Below, in pieces: positions 43,641 to 56,093 of a stretch of DNA of 64,000 nucleotides. Positions within the stretch are counted from its first letter, which is position 1. Each line of letters starts with the position of its first letter. Origin of the DNA: Notolepis coatsorum (lineage: Eukaryota; Chordata; Actinopteri; Aulopiformes; Paralepididae); contig OZ020585.1 in the NCBI GenBank assembly GCA_963971535.1, positions 26,110,789 to 26,174,788 of the forward strand, written 5' to 3'. Made by a program: the position numbers and the translations under genes. The notes beneath the pieces were generated by a model. The model saw nothing but the letters and a program-made list of their open reading frames with translations, was not told where the DNA came from and ran no database searches.

Positions 43641-43854
43641 TGCGTCTGTCTGAATATACCTGCATATATAATTATTCTATATACACACATACTACTTATA
43701 CACCTGCATATAACCCATATAACTCTGTATGATACAGTAGCATGCACAATAATGTTGTATACCGTATATATATATATATATTATTACCATATATATACTG
43801 TATATCCACATTATGTCGGTACATACCTGCATGTAATCCTTTTTACATATCTGC

Positions 43855-43946
43855 AGTGATGGGAATAACGGCGTTATAAATAACGGCGTTACTAACGGTG
43901 TTACTTTTTTCAGTAACGAGTAATCTAACGGATTACTCTTCCAATC
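43855..43946 (+). mobile_element. hAT-like element end fragment
   Basis: GCAGTGATGGGAATAACGGC followed by repeated AACGGCGTTA/GTAACGAGTAATC motifs is characteristic of a fish hAT family end. It stops at the TTAA where a piggyBac-like fragment begins. Confidence 0.6.
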
Positions 43947-44225
43947 TTAACACATTGGTTGCCAGCAGGGGGTGCACGATTTATCGCTTGAGTGCCAGCG
44001 CTTTAGTCAATGAGAGGACAGGGATATTTGCGATCGCATAAACTATATCTTAAATTATGGCTATGTGTCTAATACACCCGTCGCTTATCAATGACTTGCT
44101 TGCAGTCAACATGTACGAAACGGATTGTTTTTTCATCAGTACATTTCCGTTTTATACCGTTTTGAATACGAGTATAGTTTTGAAGATTTCTAGTGATTCC
44201 AGAAAAATCCGCGAAAATAGCTCTT
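43947..44225 (-). mobile_element. piggyBac-like fragment, truncated
   Basis: Starts TTAACACATTGGTTGCCAG. TTAAATTATGGCTATGTGTC and CCGTCGCTTATCAA match the reverse complement of about 33265-33325 in the 32467-33406 element. The other end is missing. Confidence 0.7.
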
Positions 44226-44236
44226 TAGTGGAATAT

Positions 44237-44793
44237 GTAACGCTTCCCCCGGTCCTGCGGGACCAGACTGCAACCCTCCTCCCGGTTCGGCTGGTCCAGG
44301 ATTCGGACCTTCACAACTCCCGTTCAGAACCCCTTTCAATAACAATACACCACTGCACACTACAACACTGCCACCTGGTGGGCTGATACAGATGTGGCAG
44401 ATCTGGCATCAGCTCTCTCACCTGTTTAACATTATTTGCCTCCATTTATGTTTGGTATATTTGTTGTCTATGTTGTCTTTGTTATTTCCACTGTGTTAGA
44501 CTTGTGTCCCTACTGTCTGTGTTTTGTAAATGTGTTTTAGTCTTGTATGTCTCAGTTTGTACATTTGCTATAGTTTTCCCCTGTGTGTTCAGTCTTCTGT
44601 TAGTTCTGTCTACCACACCTGTGTCCTGTTAGCAATTACCCTCTGTCTCTAATTCGTGTTTGTATTTAGGTGTTGTGGGCCCAGCATACACTTGCTGGGT
44701 CATTGTTTGATGTTACCCTTGTTTTGGTTCGTGTTTTGTGTTTCATGTTATCCTATGTTGCCACTTCTTGCAAGTAAAGCTTTTTGTTATCAC
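44237..44793 (+). mobile_element. Possible solo LTR
   Basis: TGTAACGCTTCCCCCGG at the start and TTATCACA at the end, with a T-rich body and GTAAAGC near the end, resemble a fish retrotransposon LTR. No target duplication and no internal genes are seen. Confidence 0.3.
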
Positions 44794-44932
44794 ACCGCTG
44801 TTTCCTGCCTGCTCTCTCCAAGTTCTCCATGAGTTTATATCTGAAATTGGGTTCCATTTCATCATGCCACCAAAGCGCAACCGTAACAGGAATACACAAA
44901 ACACGTTGTCATTTTTCGGTCAGCAGCGTTTC

Positions 44933-45664
<732 letters not shown>

Positions 45665-46093
45665 AGTTACCAAAGTGCAGCATCACTTTTCACATCAAAA
45701 CAAAAGTAGAACTGTAATGTGTACTTTCTCAGTCAGTGCTAAGTGCAGTCAGTGCTAAGTGCAGCATCACTTTTCACATCAAAACAAAAGTAGAACTGTA
45801 ATGTGGACTTTCTCATTTTATTAACATTGACAAACATATTTACAATTAGCATTTTATAAAGTAGAACTGTAATGTGTACTTTCTCAGTCAGTGCTAAGTG
45901 CAGTCAGTGCTAAGTGCAGCATCAATTTTCACATCAAAACAAAAGTAGAACTGTAATGTGGACTCTCAGAGAAAGATCTAAAAAAAATTATAATAATAAA
46001 AAAAGAAAAGAAAAAAAAAATGCAGGGAAATATCTACAGGGAAAGTCTCAAAGATCGACCAGTCGATCGCGATCGACGGGTTGGTGACCACTG
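45665..46093 (-). mobile_element. hAT (Charlie-like) end with internal tandem repeats
   Basis: The right edge reads GATCGACGGGTTGGTGACCACTG, ending in CAGTGGTCACCAACCCGTCG on the minus strand, a known type of hAT end. To its left a unit of about 150 bp (with AAAAGTAGAACTGTAATGTG and CAGTCAGTGCTAAGTGCAG) is partly tandemly repeated (45706-45960). The other end was not found. Confidence 0.6.
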
Positions 46094-46854
46094 CTTTACA
46101 GCTTTTGGTAGGGCGTTCCACATTGATGTGGTATAATTGCTAAACGTGTTTAGTCCCTTGTTTGAGCCGAATCTGGGTTTAACATTATTTGTGGAGCTCC
46201 CTCTGGTGTTGTGATCGTGGTATTCACTGACCTTTGGGAAGTATTTTGACATGTACATGGGTACCTTGGTCGTGTAGTGTATCTTGTAGACCAGGCCCAT
46301 TGCAAGTTGCTGTACTCTGTTGTCTACTCTAAGCCATCCTAGGTTGTCAAAGTGGGCAGGGGTGAGGTGGATTCTAGGAGTAAGGTCAAGCAGTAGTCTG
46401 ACCAGTGTGTTTTGAGATGTTTGTAATTTAGTTTTTTTTAGCGCCTTTGAGGTGCTTTGGTACCATGAGGTGCAAGCATAGTCTTAGTACCCTTGAATTA
46501 GTGCTCCTGCCAGAGTCTTCAGGGTATTCTTGTTTACCAGAGAGGAGATCCGGTACAAGAATCGAGTTCGTTGCTTGACTTTTTTATTATGTTGGATGCC
46601 ATTTTGTCACAGGAAAGATTTGCCTCTAGGATGGAACCTAGGTATGTAATTTCATCTTTCCTTGTGACAATATTGTCACCCACTGTAACTGAGAAGCCGT
46701 CGGTCTTGCTGAGTTTGTTATTTGATCCGAAGAGAATGGACTGTTTTACCCAGGTGTAATGATAGTTTGTTATCAGCGAGCCAGGTGCAGATTCTGCCGA
46801 GTTCTGAGCTGAGGGTTTTTCCGTTACCTGTCTGTAACTTATTGTTTGATTCAC
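46094..46854 (-). pseudogene. LINE-A reverse transcriptase, truncated and broken copy
   Basis: The minus strand matches the C-terminal third of the LINE-A protein at 3790-6102 (for example SKTDGFSVTVGDNIVTRKDE, VYKIHYTTKVPMYMSKYFPK). It has a frame break, a stop and a small deletion. The 3' UTR is absent because the hAT end at 46093 cuts it. Confidence 0.9.
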
Positions 46855-47005
46855 TTTGGATAAAACTGTGTCTTCTACCTTTCATTATTGGATATTATTG
46901 ATATCCATGACAATTTGGATATTGAATATAGTCAGATATATTCAATTTGGGTAATGGCCCGACAGGATTATTTGACCATTTATACGTGATTATTCCACTG
47001 ATGAC

Positions 47006-47590
47006 GTGATGGATTATCTCACACTATCCATGGGAAGGGAACATTTTGTTCTGTTCAGCAAGGAGACGCCTGGGAGGACAATGGGTGAGGAACCATTCAG
47101 ACTCCTGGATGCTTTCATGACTGAAGCAGGACTGAGCTGGGAAAAATATGCAGCCGTTTGTACGGATGGTGGGGCAGCGGCGATGACCGACCGAAGGTTA
47201 TGGCTACGCACTGTACGCTGCATCAGCGGGTGCTCGCATCCAAGGGCACGGAACCAGACCTTCACTCTGTTTCGAACACAGTTGTGACTGTAGTTAATTT
47301 TGTGAAGTCAAGGGCACTGCTGGATAACTTCGTAGGGAGATGCTGGGCATGACGCCCTGCTGTATCACTCTGAAAGTGCAATGGCTCTCTTGTGAAGGGT
47401 GTTTGCTTGAGCTACGCAGTGAGATGTCAGAGTTTATGAGAGAGTACAAACCTGACATTGCAGAGTTTTATTCCGACCTGGAGTGTGTCGCCAAGTTGAC
47501 CTATCTTGCTGACATTGTTATTGGCAGAACTTGGCTCCGATAGTGGCCAATGGCTGCGCAGCCTCCACACCTCCCATACACAAAGTCAAA
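47006..47590 (+). pseudogene. hAT (ZBED5-like) transposase fragment
   Basis: Plus-strand pieces FRLLDAFMTEAGLSWEKYAA followed by VCTDGGAAAMT, HQRVLASKGTEPDLHSVSNT, VVNFVKSRALLDNF, ELRSEMSEF and ECVAKLTYLADI lie in the order of the central catalytic region of ZBED5/Charlie-type hAT transposases. They are spread over three frames, so at least two frameshifts have occurred. It may belong to the hAT whose end is at 46093, separated by LINE-A, or to another copy. Confidence 0.8.
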
Positions 47591-48056
47591 GTAATGTCAT
47601 TGTGTAGCCCTGGGATCCTTTTTATTTAAATGAAAGTTAACTTTATATAAGAAGAGTTGTATTCATAATTGTGGGCATGATAAGGTTGTTGGTTATAGTA
47701 TGCATTAAACTGAAGATAACTACTGCTCTGCCAAAAGCATGCCATCTCTCTTGCTAGTAGCAACCAGCACGGTCGTTAGAGCCTTGCACAACTATGGCCA
47801 TCTCAGATCATTTGAGGGCCACTTTGACTTTTGCTGAAAATTATCTGTGCGCATGTGATTGACTCCTGATCTAATCAACTGTTAACATTAGGCCACATAA
47901 GACAGACTTTATAGTAACTGTTTCTCCACACAAACAACCTGTCTCTATAGTGAGAGAGGTAGCCACCTCTCACCTCACTGCACTGAGCGAGCACTTGAGC
48001 TCATACTTCTCCGATGTGAAGAGCAATACCTGAGACTGGGTGTGGGATCCTATTGC
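47591..48056. other. No gene recognised
   Basis: AT-rich flank of the minisatellite. Confidence 0.35.
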
Positions 48057-49075
48057 CCTGTAACAACAAGTGACCTTACTGGTGAGGTAGTAGAGGAGCT
48101 GTAACAACAAGTGACCTTACTGGTGAGGTAGTAGAGGAGCTGTAACACCAAGTGGCCTTACTGGTGAGGTAGTAGAGGAGCTGTAACACCAAGTGGCCTT
48201 ACTGGTGAGGTAGTAGAGGAGCTGTAACACCAAGTGGCCTTACTGGTGATGTAGTAGAGGAGCTGTAACACCAAGTGGCCTTACTGGTGATGTAGTAGAG
48301 GAGCTGTAACACCAAGTGGCCTTACTGGTGAGGTAGTAGAGGAGCTGTAACACCAAGTGGCCTTACTGGTGAGGTAGTAGAGGAGCTGTAACACCAAGTG
48401 GCCTTACTGGTGAGGTAGTAGAGGAGCTGTAACACCAAGTGGCCTTACTGGTGATGTAGTAGAGGAGCTGTAACACCAAGTGGCCTTACTGGTGAGGTAG
48501 TAGAGGAGCTGTAACACCAAGTGGCCTTACTGGTGATGTAGTAGAGGAGCCGTAACACCAAGTGGCCTTACTGGTGAGGTAGTAGAGGAGCTGTAACAAC
48601 AAGTGGCCTTACTGGTGATGTAGTAGAGGAGCTGCAACAACAAGTGGCCTTACTGGTGAGGTAGTAGAGGAGCTGTAACAACAAGTGGCCTTACTGGTGA
48701 TGTAGTAGAGGAGCTGCAACAACAAGTGGCCTTACTGGTGAGGTAGTAGAGGAGCTGTAACAACAAGTGGCCTTACTGGTGATGTAGTAGAGGAGCTGTA
48801 ACACCAAGTGGCCTTACTGGTGAGGTAGTAGAGGAGCTGCAACAACAAGTGGCCTTACTGGTGAGGTAGTAGAGGAGCTGCAACAACAAGTGGCCTTACT
48901 GGTGATGTAGTAGAGGAGCTGCAACAACAAGTGGCCTTACTGGTGATGTAGTAGAGGAGCTGTAACAACAAGTGAGGTAGTAGAGGAGCCGTAACAACAA
49001 GTGAGGTAGTAGAGGAGCTCTAACAACTAGTGGCCTAGAAGAGGAGCTGTAACAACAAGTGAGGTAGTAGAGGAG
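48057..49075. repeat. Minisatellite, 41-bp unit, about 24 copies
   Basis: Each unit contains CTGTAACACCAAGTGGCC and TTACTGGTGAGGTAGTAGAG. Two positions vary in blocks (CACC/CAAC and GAGG/GATG). The last units (48960-49075) are shorter because part of the unit is lost. Confidence 0.97.
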
Positions 49076-49145
49076 CAGTTGGACTTATCCTGTGACTTAT
49101 CCAGGACATTGAAGACCAGATTCCAGCAGGGGGGGGGGGGGGTGC

Positions 49146-49411
49146 GGGCGACAGTGGCTCAGGAGGTAGAGCGGTCGACTGGTAATTGTAAGGTTTTTGG
49201 TTCGATTCCCGGTCCTCCCAGGCAGCATGGCGAAGTGTCCTTGAGCAAGACACTTACACACCCGTAATTGCTCCCGATGAGCCGGTTGGCACATTGCATG
49301 GTTGCCTCTGCCGTCGGTGTGTGAATGTGTGAGTGAAATGTAAAATGTGAGGAGCAAATTGTAAAGCGCTTTGGATAAAAGCATTATATAAATGCACCAT
49401 TTACCATTTAC
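49146..49411 (+). mobile_element. tRNA-derived SINE (family S2)
   Basis: GGGCGACAGTGGCTCAGGAG, B box GGTTCGATTCC, CCTTGAGCAAGACACTT and the end AAAGCGCTTTGGATAAAAGC with CCATTTACC. A G run (49130-49142) immediately precedes it. Confidence 0.9.
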
Positions 49412-49630
49412 CTTTGGCCCCTCCCTCTTACGTGAGTATTCTGAACTCACTGGTGCCTCATGCAGACCTTTGGCCCCTCCCTCTTAGGTGAGTATCGTGA
49501 ACTCACTGGTGCCTCATGCAGACCTTTAGCCCCTCCCTCTACCCTCTTACGTGAGTATTCTGAACTTCCTGGTGCCTGCAGACCTGTGGCCCCTCCCTCT
49601 TACGTGAATATTCTGAACTCACTGCAGAGG
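49412..49630. repeat. Tandem repeat, about 55-60-bp unit, four copies
   Basis: Each unit has TTGGCCCCTCCCTCTTACG, GTGAGTATTCTGAACTCAC and TGGTGCCTCATGCAGA with small deletions. Confidence 0.85.
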
Positions 49631-51284
49631 CCACTTACCGCTATGAGTCATCGTTCATCGTTTGACTGCAATGAAGGCTAAGTACAGGGCTTGTTTGCAT
49701 GTGGAGAAGGATCTTAATGGTCTCCCTGTCATCCATCACTCCAATGGAGAAACTGTGTAGTGAGAGACAGGCTCACCCATCCCATCTAATTTAGGTGAGC
49801 TCATCGACTGAGCTATTGTGCAAGCTAAGAATGAGATGCAGCAGCCTAATGCAAATACCCCAATCTATATTGTATGAGGTAATAGGCCTAATTACTATGA
49901 TGTGCTCTGTAACACTGTTATAATATCTTCTATATGGCACATAGTCTGGGTTTATTTATGACTATGCCAGTCTTGCTACTGTTCATTTTCTGAAAGCCTG
50001 AGTTGAGTACAAATGCAATTTTTATAAAATGGCGTCTGTTTAAAAGTATATAAGCGGTATTAACATGATTCACTATGAAACAGGTAGGAAGTATTTAGGT
50101 TGCAAAGTTTTAGAATACAAATAGAATACAAGTGCTAGTAAGCATTGGTGTTAGGATTAAGGGGGGGGGGGGTGTTCTCCCCTGTAAGGAGTCCTTGGCC
50201 CCAGAATGTTTGAGAACCCCAGAGTGATAGGATGAGTTGAGGCACTTTACGAAGCAGAGGCGAGAAAGATGAAGACCTATCTGCTCATTACATAAAGATT
50301 GTAAAATCTGGGTTTTCATCTTTGGGATGCTGTGGGAGGGAGTGTGCTGGTGGTAGGGATGTACCAATACAATTTTATATATTTTGACTAGTAGCGGTGT
50401 AACAATAATAATTAAATTCGCAATACTGGGCTCATGATTTGGTTCGAATCACAATATTAAAAAAAAAAGTCTGAAACTAGCAAAAAGGCTGGATAACTAC
50501 TGCAAATAAAACACCTGACGTTAGCTACCCACACACAGCACCAAAAGTAATTTAAAGTTATTATAAATAATTGACTTAAAGTAATTGAAAGTCATTTAAA
50601 ACAATCTATGAGTAGCACTTGAGAGTCCCAGACAATGACACAGAGGTTGACTCAGGTTTCCAAACAGCACCGCACAGAGGCTCCCAAACGCAAATGATTA
50701 TTGATTTCTGAATGAATGGATATATTTATCATTTGTTATTATTATATTACATACATGTATATTATAGCCTCGTGAAAACATTCCAGCTTCAGACTCATCT
50801 TCTCATGGCTGCTGGTGAAGTATGAAATTAGACTTCATTGTGTGCTTCAACCCCCCCCCCCCCCTGTATGACTGGAGTGTCTTATCCAGCTCATTAAATG
50901 TTCCCCACAGAGAAACCACAAGACGGCTCTATTCTTTATGTCTCTCCTCCTCTGCCCTCTTTCAAGACAAACCATGATACGTCCATCTTTTTATTAATTA
51001 AAGCAGACACTTATCTGATCATTTTTGGGGGAGTAATAGAGAGAGAGAGAGAACGAGAGAGGGTGAGAGCGAAGGAGGGAGAGAGAGAATGAGGGACGGA
51101 GGGCGGGAAGGAGCTTGCGATAACATGAGAGGAGAAAATGGAAAAGGACTATTACTGCTTTATCATGAAGAACAGTGAAACTAGTGGAACAGAGAGAGAG
51201 AGAGCGAGAGAGAGAAGACAACCAGAGAGAGAGGAGAGATAGAGATGGGGGAGGATGACATGACAACCAGGGAGAGAGAGAGAT
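49631..51284. other. No gene; GA-rich DNA near 51030-51284
   Basis: AT-rich DNA with G and C runs (50161-50172, 50851-50863). From 51037 to 51284 the sequence is GA-rich with GACAACCAGAGAGAG phrases that recur beyond the Tx1 element. Confidence 0.45.
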
Positions 51285-51549
51285 ATTTCGATTTTTAAGA
51301 ACCTTTATTTTCAATAAATAAAAGGACATTTTAGCATAAAACATTTCATTAAATCATTAGTCAATTACACATCTTCACACATAGACACTATTGAAATCCT
51401 CACAGAAACAAGGGGTTAAAACGGAGCTGCTCATCAACAAACGAACAAAGAGCTTCAGTGAAGCACCAACGTGACAAAAAAACTTCAAAATCATTCATTT
51501 CTGACTCACAAAAAGTGTGGAACAAGTGAAGGGGAAAATAAATATTATC

Positions 51550-52147
51550 CACTGTGATTCAAGCTCGTACCAAAGCCTTGAACAATTGCAGCAACTCCCC
51601 ACCTGAGCCATTTTCAATTTGATTTGATTTGATTGATTTGTAAATTGACAATTTTGCCTGTCCCACTACAAAGTTCAACAGCTCAACAGGTGAATCAGTC
51701 CCTGCCCTCCCCCCTCTTTCGGCAGGTAGAGCACACTCTGTGGGACCCAATGCAAACAGAAGAAATTGACCATGATGGACTGTACTTTTGGTAATAGCCC
51801 AGCAGGGGGCTTCATACATTGCAATTTGTGCCAAAGGGTTGATGCCACCAAGTTATTTATTATCAATAGTCTTCCTCTGACATATGTGGTAAGAGCCACG
51901 CCACTTGGCCAAACTCCCCTCCACCTTCTCCACCATTCCCTTCCAATTCATCTTTACAGTCAGGTCGTTTCCTAGATACAATCCCAGGTATTTTAGACCT
52001 ACCCTCTTCCAACGTAAACCTACTGGCAGCATATGCAGACAAATTAAAACATGTATTAAAATCAGGTGAAAACATCCCATCAATACGTGAACGACTATTG
52101 TGCAGAATTGGTTCAATAGCAAGTGCGTAGAGCATGCCAGACATCAA
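51550..52147 (-). pseudogene. Tx1 ORF2, C-terminal part of RT and beyond
   Basis: Minus-strand frames encode MSGMLYALAIEPILH, FNLSAYA (where the catalytic ADD box should start; the sequence breaks here), then WLLPHMS, LIINNLVASTLWHKLQCM, VNFFCLHWVPQSVLYLP and GGGQGLIHL. Frameshifts and a small deletion at the ADD box make it inactive. Confidence 0.85.
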
Positions 52148-52171
52148 ACAGCCCTGCCTTATGCCCAGAGT

Positions 52172-52398
52172 GTTTTTTTTTTTTTAAACTTAATTTTTTA
52201 GCGTTTATCGCTTTTCTGGTCAAGCATGACCGACAGAAACAGGTTGAAATGGGATGTAGAGCAGGGGAAGACATTCTGAGAAAATGACGGCGGGTCCGGG
52301 AATCGAACTCGTGTCCCCCAGATCCGTGACAAGCACGGTTTTCCCCGACGCAGAAATAGCGCCGAGATATGCGGTGAGCTACGGGAGCCCCCCCCCCC
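52172..52398 (-). mobile_element. tRNA-derived SINE (family S3) inserted in Tx1
   Basis: Minus strand: GGGCTCCCGTAGCTCACCGC (A box), GAGTTCGATTCCCGGAC (B box), then an A-rich tail. GAGTG occurs on both sides (52168-52172 and 52399-52403), probably part of the target duplication. Confidence 0.8.
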
Positions 52399-52430
52399 GA
52401 GTGGTTTTAAAGGGTTTACACAATCCACCA

Positions 52431-53096
52431 TTAATTTTCAGCACACTCAGCGTTCTCATACAAAACCATAATCTTAGCAATGAAACCAGGGCTGAGGCCG
52501 AACCTCTCTAAGACCTTCCACAGGTAACGGTGCTCAACACGGTCAAATGCCTTTTCTTGGTCCAGAGAAACCAGACCAACATTTATGCCTAATGAATCAG
52601 AGACTTCCAAAAGGTCCTGAATCAGTGACACATTGTCAACAATAGACCTGCCGGGCACACAGTGCATTTGAGTTTTGTGGATGACCTGGTCCATCACCTT
52701 CCTCAGTCTATTGGCCAGAACTTTAGACAACAGTTTATAATCCGAGCATAGCAGAGCCACAGGACGCCAATTATTTATCTCTTGAAGATCACCTTTTTGC
52801 AGCAGCAGCGCCAGAACTGCCCTCCTGCAGCTCTGAGGCAAAAAAGAGTCTTTAAAGCTTTCATTGAAAACTTTCAAGATATCTCCTTTCAACTCAGTCC
52901 AGAACGCTCTATAAAACTCTGGTGGGAGTCCATCTATCCCAGGGTCCTTCCCCCCCCTGCATGCCCTGCAAAGCCACACCCACTTCCTCTGCAGGTAGAG
53001 GACCATCCAGCTATTTGTTGGTCTCTTTTGAGACTCTGGGCAGCCCACTGCAGAAGGAGTCAAACACCTCTTCATTCTCAACATACTCACTTTCAA
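52431..53096 (-). pseudogene. Tx1 ORF2, N-terminal half of the reverse transcriptase
   Basis: A 221-codon minus-strand frame encodes GKDPGIDGLPPEFYRAFW, LLQKGDLQEINNWRPVALL, DYKLLSKVLANRL, HCVPGRSIVDNVSLIQDLL and the catalytic-region box VSLDQEKAFDRVEH. Spacing is right for a Tx1/L1-type RT up to the SINE insertion, which separates it from the rest. Confidence 0.9.
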
Positions 53097-53489
53097 ACAG
53101 GTGAGAATAAAACTCCACAGGTCTCTGCCGGATCTCGTTGTCCTCAGTCAACAGCTGTCCTGTGGCCGAGCACATAGCATTAGCATGAATGAACCTGCTT
53201 TGTCCATTTTTCTTCTCAAGACTGAAAAAGTACTAAGGAGAATCCATTAGAGCAGCGCTCTGAAAGCGCGACTGAACCAGCGCCCCTGCTGCAGCTCCAC
53301 TATTTTGGTCTCCAAATCTCTCATAGATTTGGAAATGTCACGAGAAACATTGAGAGTGTTGACACAACTGTCTTATCTCCACTTTGCCATAATCCCACCA
53401 CTGCTTTAAAGATAAAAAAATATATATATATTCTTGTTTTAAACACTTTCCAAAAAAAATACAAGATTCTTTAAAATGAACATCCAATA
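53097..53489 (-). pseudogene. Tx1 ORF2 linker between endonuclease and RT
   Basis: Continues the Tx1 minus-strand sequence but the frame is broken. Assigned by position between the EN and RT parts. Confidence 0.6.
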
Positions 53490-53970
53490 GGGCGGCTAAG
53501 TGGCGCAGTGGGCAAGGCGCTCGCCACTAGTGCAGGAGATGCTGGGTTCGAGCCCAGCTCTCGGCATTGCTACCAGCTTGGCTGGTCGTTCATACTAACA
53601 CAATTGGCAGTGTTAGGGGTGGGAAAGCTGGTGGGTGGGTCCTGGTCGTTGTAAACAGCGACTCCTACAGTTCGGTCGGGGCGCCTGCTCAGCGAGGAAA
53701 GGATCTAAGGGGGGTAGTGTGATCCTTCCACACGTTACACCCTCTCAGTGAGAGTCCGCGCTGCCAGGTGAAAAGAAGCGGTTGATTGGCTACACATGTG
53801 TCGGAGGAAGCATGTGATAGCCTCCACTCTCCCAGACCGACCGTAGGGGGTAGGTGCGCAGCGACCAGGAAGGGGATTGGGAATTGGGAATTGGCATAAC
53901 GACTAACATTGGGATGGGAGAAAAACTGAGGAAAAAGGAGGGGGGAAAAGATAAAAAAAAATAAAATAAA
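53490..53970 (+). mobile_element. tRNA-derived SINE (family S1) inserted in Tx1
   Basis: Second copy of the 8615-9075 family (AAGTGGCGCAGTGGGCAAGG, GGTTCGAGCCC, A-rich end). It is flanked by 17-bp copies starting AAAATG (53473-53489 and 53971-53987) that differ at two positions. Confidence 0.9.
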
Positions 53971-54176
53971 AAAATGCACATCGAATAATAAGGCAGTGTT
54001 AAAATGCCAGTATGCAGATTTATGTTTTACATTTGCAATAAAAACATTACAACACAGCATAGAATGGTCAGAAAAACCCACAGGGATTATTCTGCATGCT
54101 TTAAAAATGCTGAGATGGTGTTTGAAGCAGTGTACTGTCTGTTTTTGTCATGTAATTCTCATCATTCAAACACAAC

Positions 54177-54578
54177 TCAAAACAGCTGATAATTTTCTGT
54201 ACAATTAAAATCTCCTAAAAAGAAAAACTCTTCAGGTTCACACTGACTTAAAACCACACTGATTTCATTTAACAAGTGAACTTTGGCAGGTCCTAAATTG
54301 GGAGCATATGCATTTATAAACACAATATTAAAATGCTTATATTTAGCTCTGATCACCGTCAATCTGCCCTTCATTATTTCCTCTACCACATAAGATGTTG
54401 GCAGAACGAGTAGTGCCACCCCGCCACTGTTCTTACTTAAATGACTTAACACAACATCTCCATCCCTTTCTCTCTTCCAGTCAGTCTCATTCAAGGTGTC
54501 GCTGTGCGTTTCCTGAACTAACATTATGTTGATGTTCTTCAACCTAACAAGTTCAAACAAACTCATTCTTTGCCTCAC
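54177..54578 (-). pseudogene. Tx1 ORF2 apurinic-like endonuclease, N-terminal part
   Basis: A 133-codon minus-strand frame with KNINIMLVQETHS (catalytic Glu box), GGVALLVL, TVIRAKYKHFNIVFINAYAP and FFFLGDFNCT. These are the N-terminal motifs of the LINE endonuclease that nicks target DNA. The C-terminal endonuclease motifs are not intact after 54177. Confidence 0.88.
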
Positions 54579-54909
54579 ATCTCTGGCTCCATTTATGTTA
54601 AGTGTAGAAAAAACCTGAACTCACTCATAAGTAGTGATGTGAGAAAAGCAAAACAAGATAAAACACACAGGAACAGCCTGTCCTAAACCTTTGTTTCACC
54701 ATCATTAAGCATTCCTTTTTTGATATTCTGTACTATTTTCTTCAGTCTGAACCCCTCTTTTGTAGTATAACCTCCCTTCTCTCTGCTTCTCAACTGTGAG
54801 TTGACAGAGGAACGAAGAGCCTCTTATCTGAGAAATAATCTTCAATTTCACACTTCTTGTTTTTTGTTACTCACAGGAAATGTTTAACAATTTTGACATC
54901 ATATTTTTT

Positions 54910-56093
54910 TCCCCTTTACTTGTTCCACACTTTTTTGTGAGTCAGACAAGATCCGACTGCCTTCACTTTCCTCCTCCTCCTCCTCTCCTCCTCCTCCTCC
55001 TCCTACTCCTCCTCCTCCTCCTCCTCCTCCTCCTCCTCCTCCTCCTCCTCCTCCTCCTCCTCCTCCTCCTCCATACTAGAGTCAGACAATGACTCAGACT
55101 CTGACTGATCACCTGGCTTCCTCCCTTTGACCCTGCTTGCTGCTTTCTTGGCCGTCCTTATTATTTTTTCCCCCTTTTCTTTTAACAGCACTAGGGACCT
55201 CCTCCATCAATTCTCCATCACCATCTACTGTTTTCCTACTCTCCTTGTTTTGACTTGTCTCCTGATTGACCTTTCCTGCACTAGTTTTTTGTCCTTCAGT
55301 TACATTCTATTCTTAATTTAAACCAGTTTGATCTCCTACTGTTTGACCACTCTCCTTGCTTTTATTTAGCTCCTGGTTGACAGTTGATGCGCCCTGAGTT
55401 TGACTCTGTTACAGTGTCTTCCTCTCTTCTTACACCAGTCTGATCTGTTGTTTTTCCACTGTCATTACTTTTCTTTGCGTTAACCTTCCTTGCCACTGCA
55501 TCAGAATACTGCCTCCGTACGTCCGCACCCGCCTCCCCCTGCGCTCCTTGGACTTTATCAGGACAGTCTCGATAAAAGTGGCCTTGCTGCTTACAGCCAT
55601 GACAGGTCGAAACCCCAGAGCTCACATGCACTATATATATTTCAAACCCATCAACTTTCAGTTTGAACACCAGATTAAGCTCGCCGTCATCTTTCTTCAG
55701 AATCATGAGAGCCTGGCGTCTGTGTGACACAACGTGCGTCAATAATGGGGATTTACAGCTGGATTACATTTTTCGAATGGGTGCAATTACCTTGCCATAC
55801 CGCGACAATTCCTTCACTAACAAATCATCACTGATGAGCAGTGGTATGTTAGATATGGTAACTTTTTTATACGGCCTAGAAAGAGGAGACAGTGTCTTTG
55901 CCGGTTTCAATCACCCTGTTCACTTTTTCAAGGTGATCTACAAAAATCACCACGTGCCGTTCATCCGAGCGGCAGATATAATGCTGCTGTAACCCACAAC
56001 TTCTCCCACAGCCAAGCTGCAGTCTTCCACTGACACATCAGCTCCAACCGTGAGTTTAAAACCATGCTTTCTGCTGAGATTAGGGAAATCCAT
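54910..56093 (-). pseudogene. Tx1 ORF1 (nucleic-acid-binding protein)
   Basis: An ATG at 56093 (minus) opens MDFPNLSRKHGFKLTV; frame breaks occur near 55945 and 55890. RPYKKVTISNIPLLI follows, then a stop near 55755, and HVVSHRRQALMILKK leads into a CCHC zinc knuckle CHGCKQQGHFYRDC (about 55600). The C-terminal part has QSESESLSDSSM then a long poly-Glu stretch made by the CTC array, and ends near 54910. ORF1 binds the element RNA in this family. Confidence 0.85.
54972..55072. repeat. (CTC)n array inside Tx1 ORF1
   Basis: About 33 CTC units, encoding poly-glutamate on the minus strand. Confidence 0.95.

Noticed and set aside
48057..49075. CRISPR-like regular repeats
   Set aside because: Units are contiguous with no unique spacers; this is a minisatellite in vertebrate DNA.
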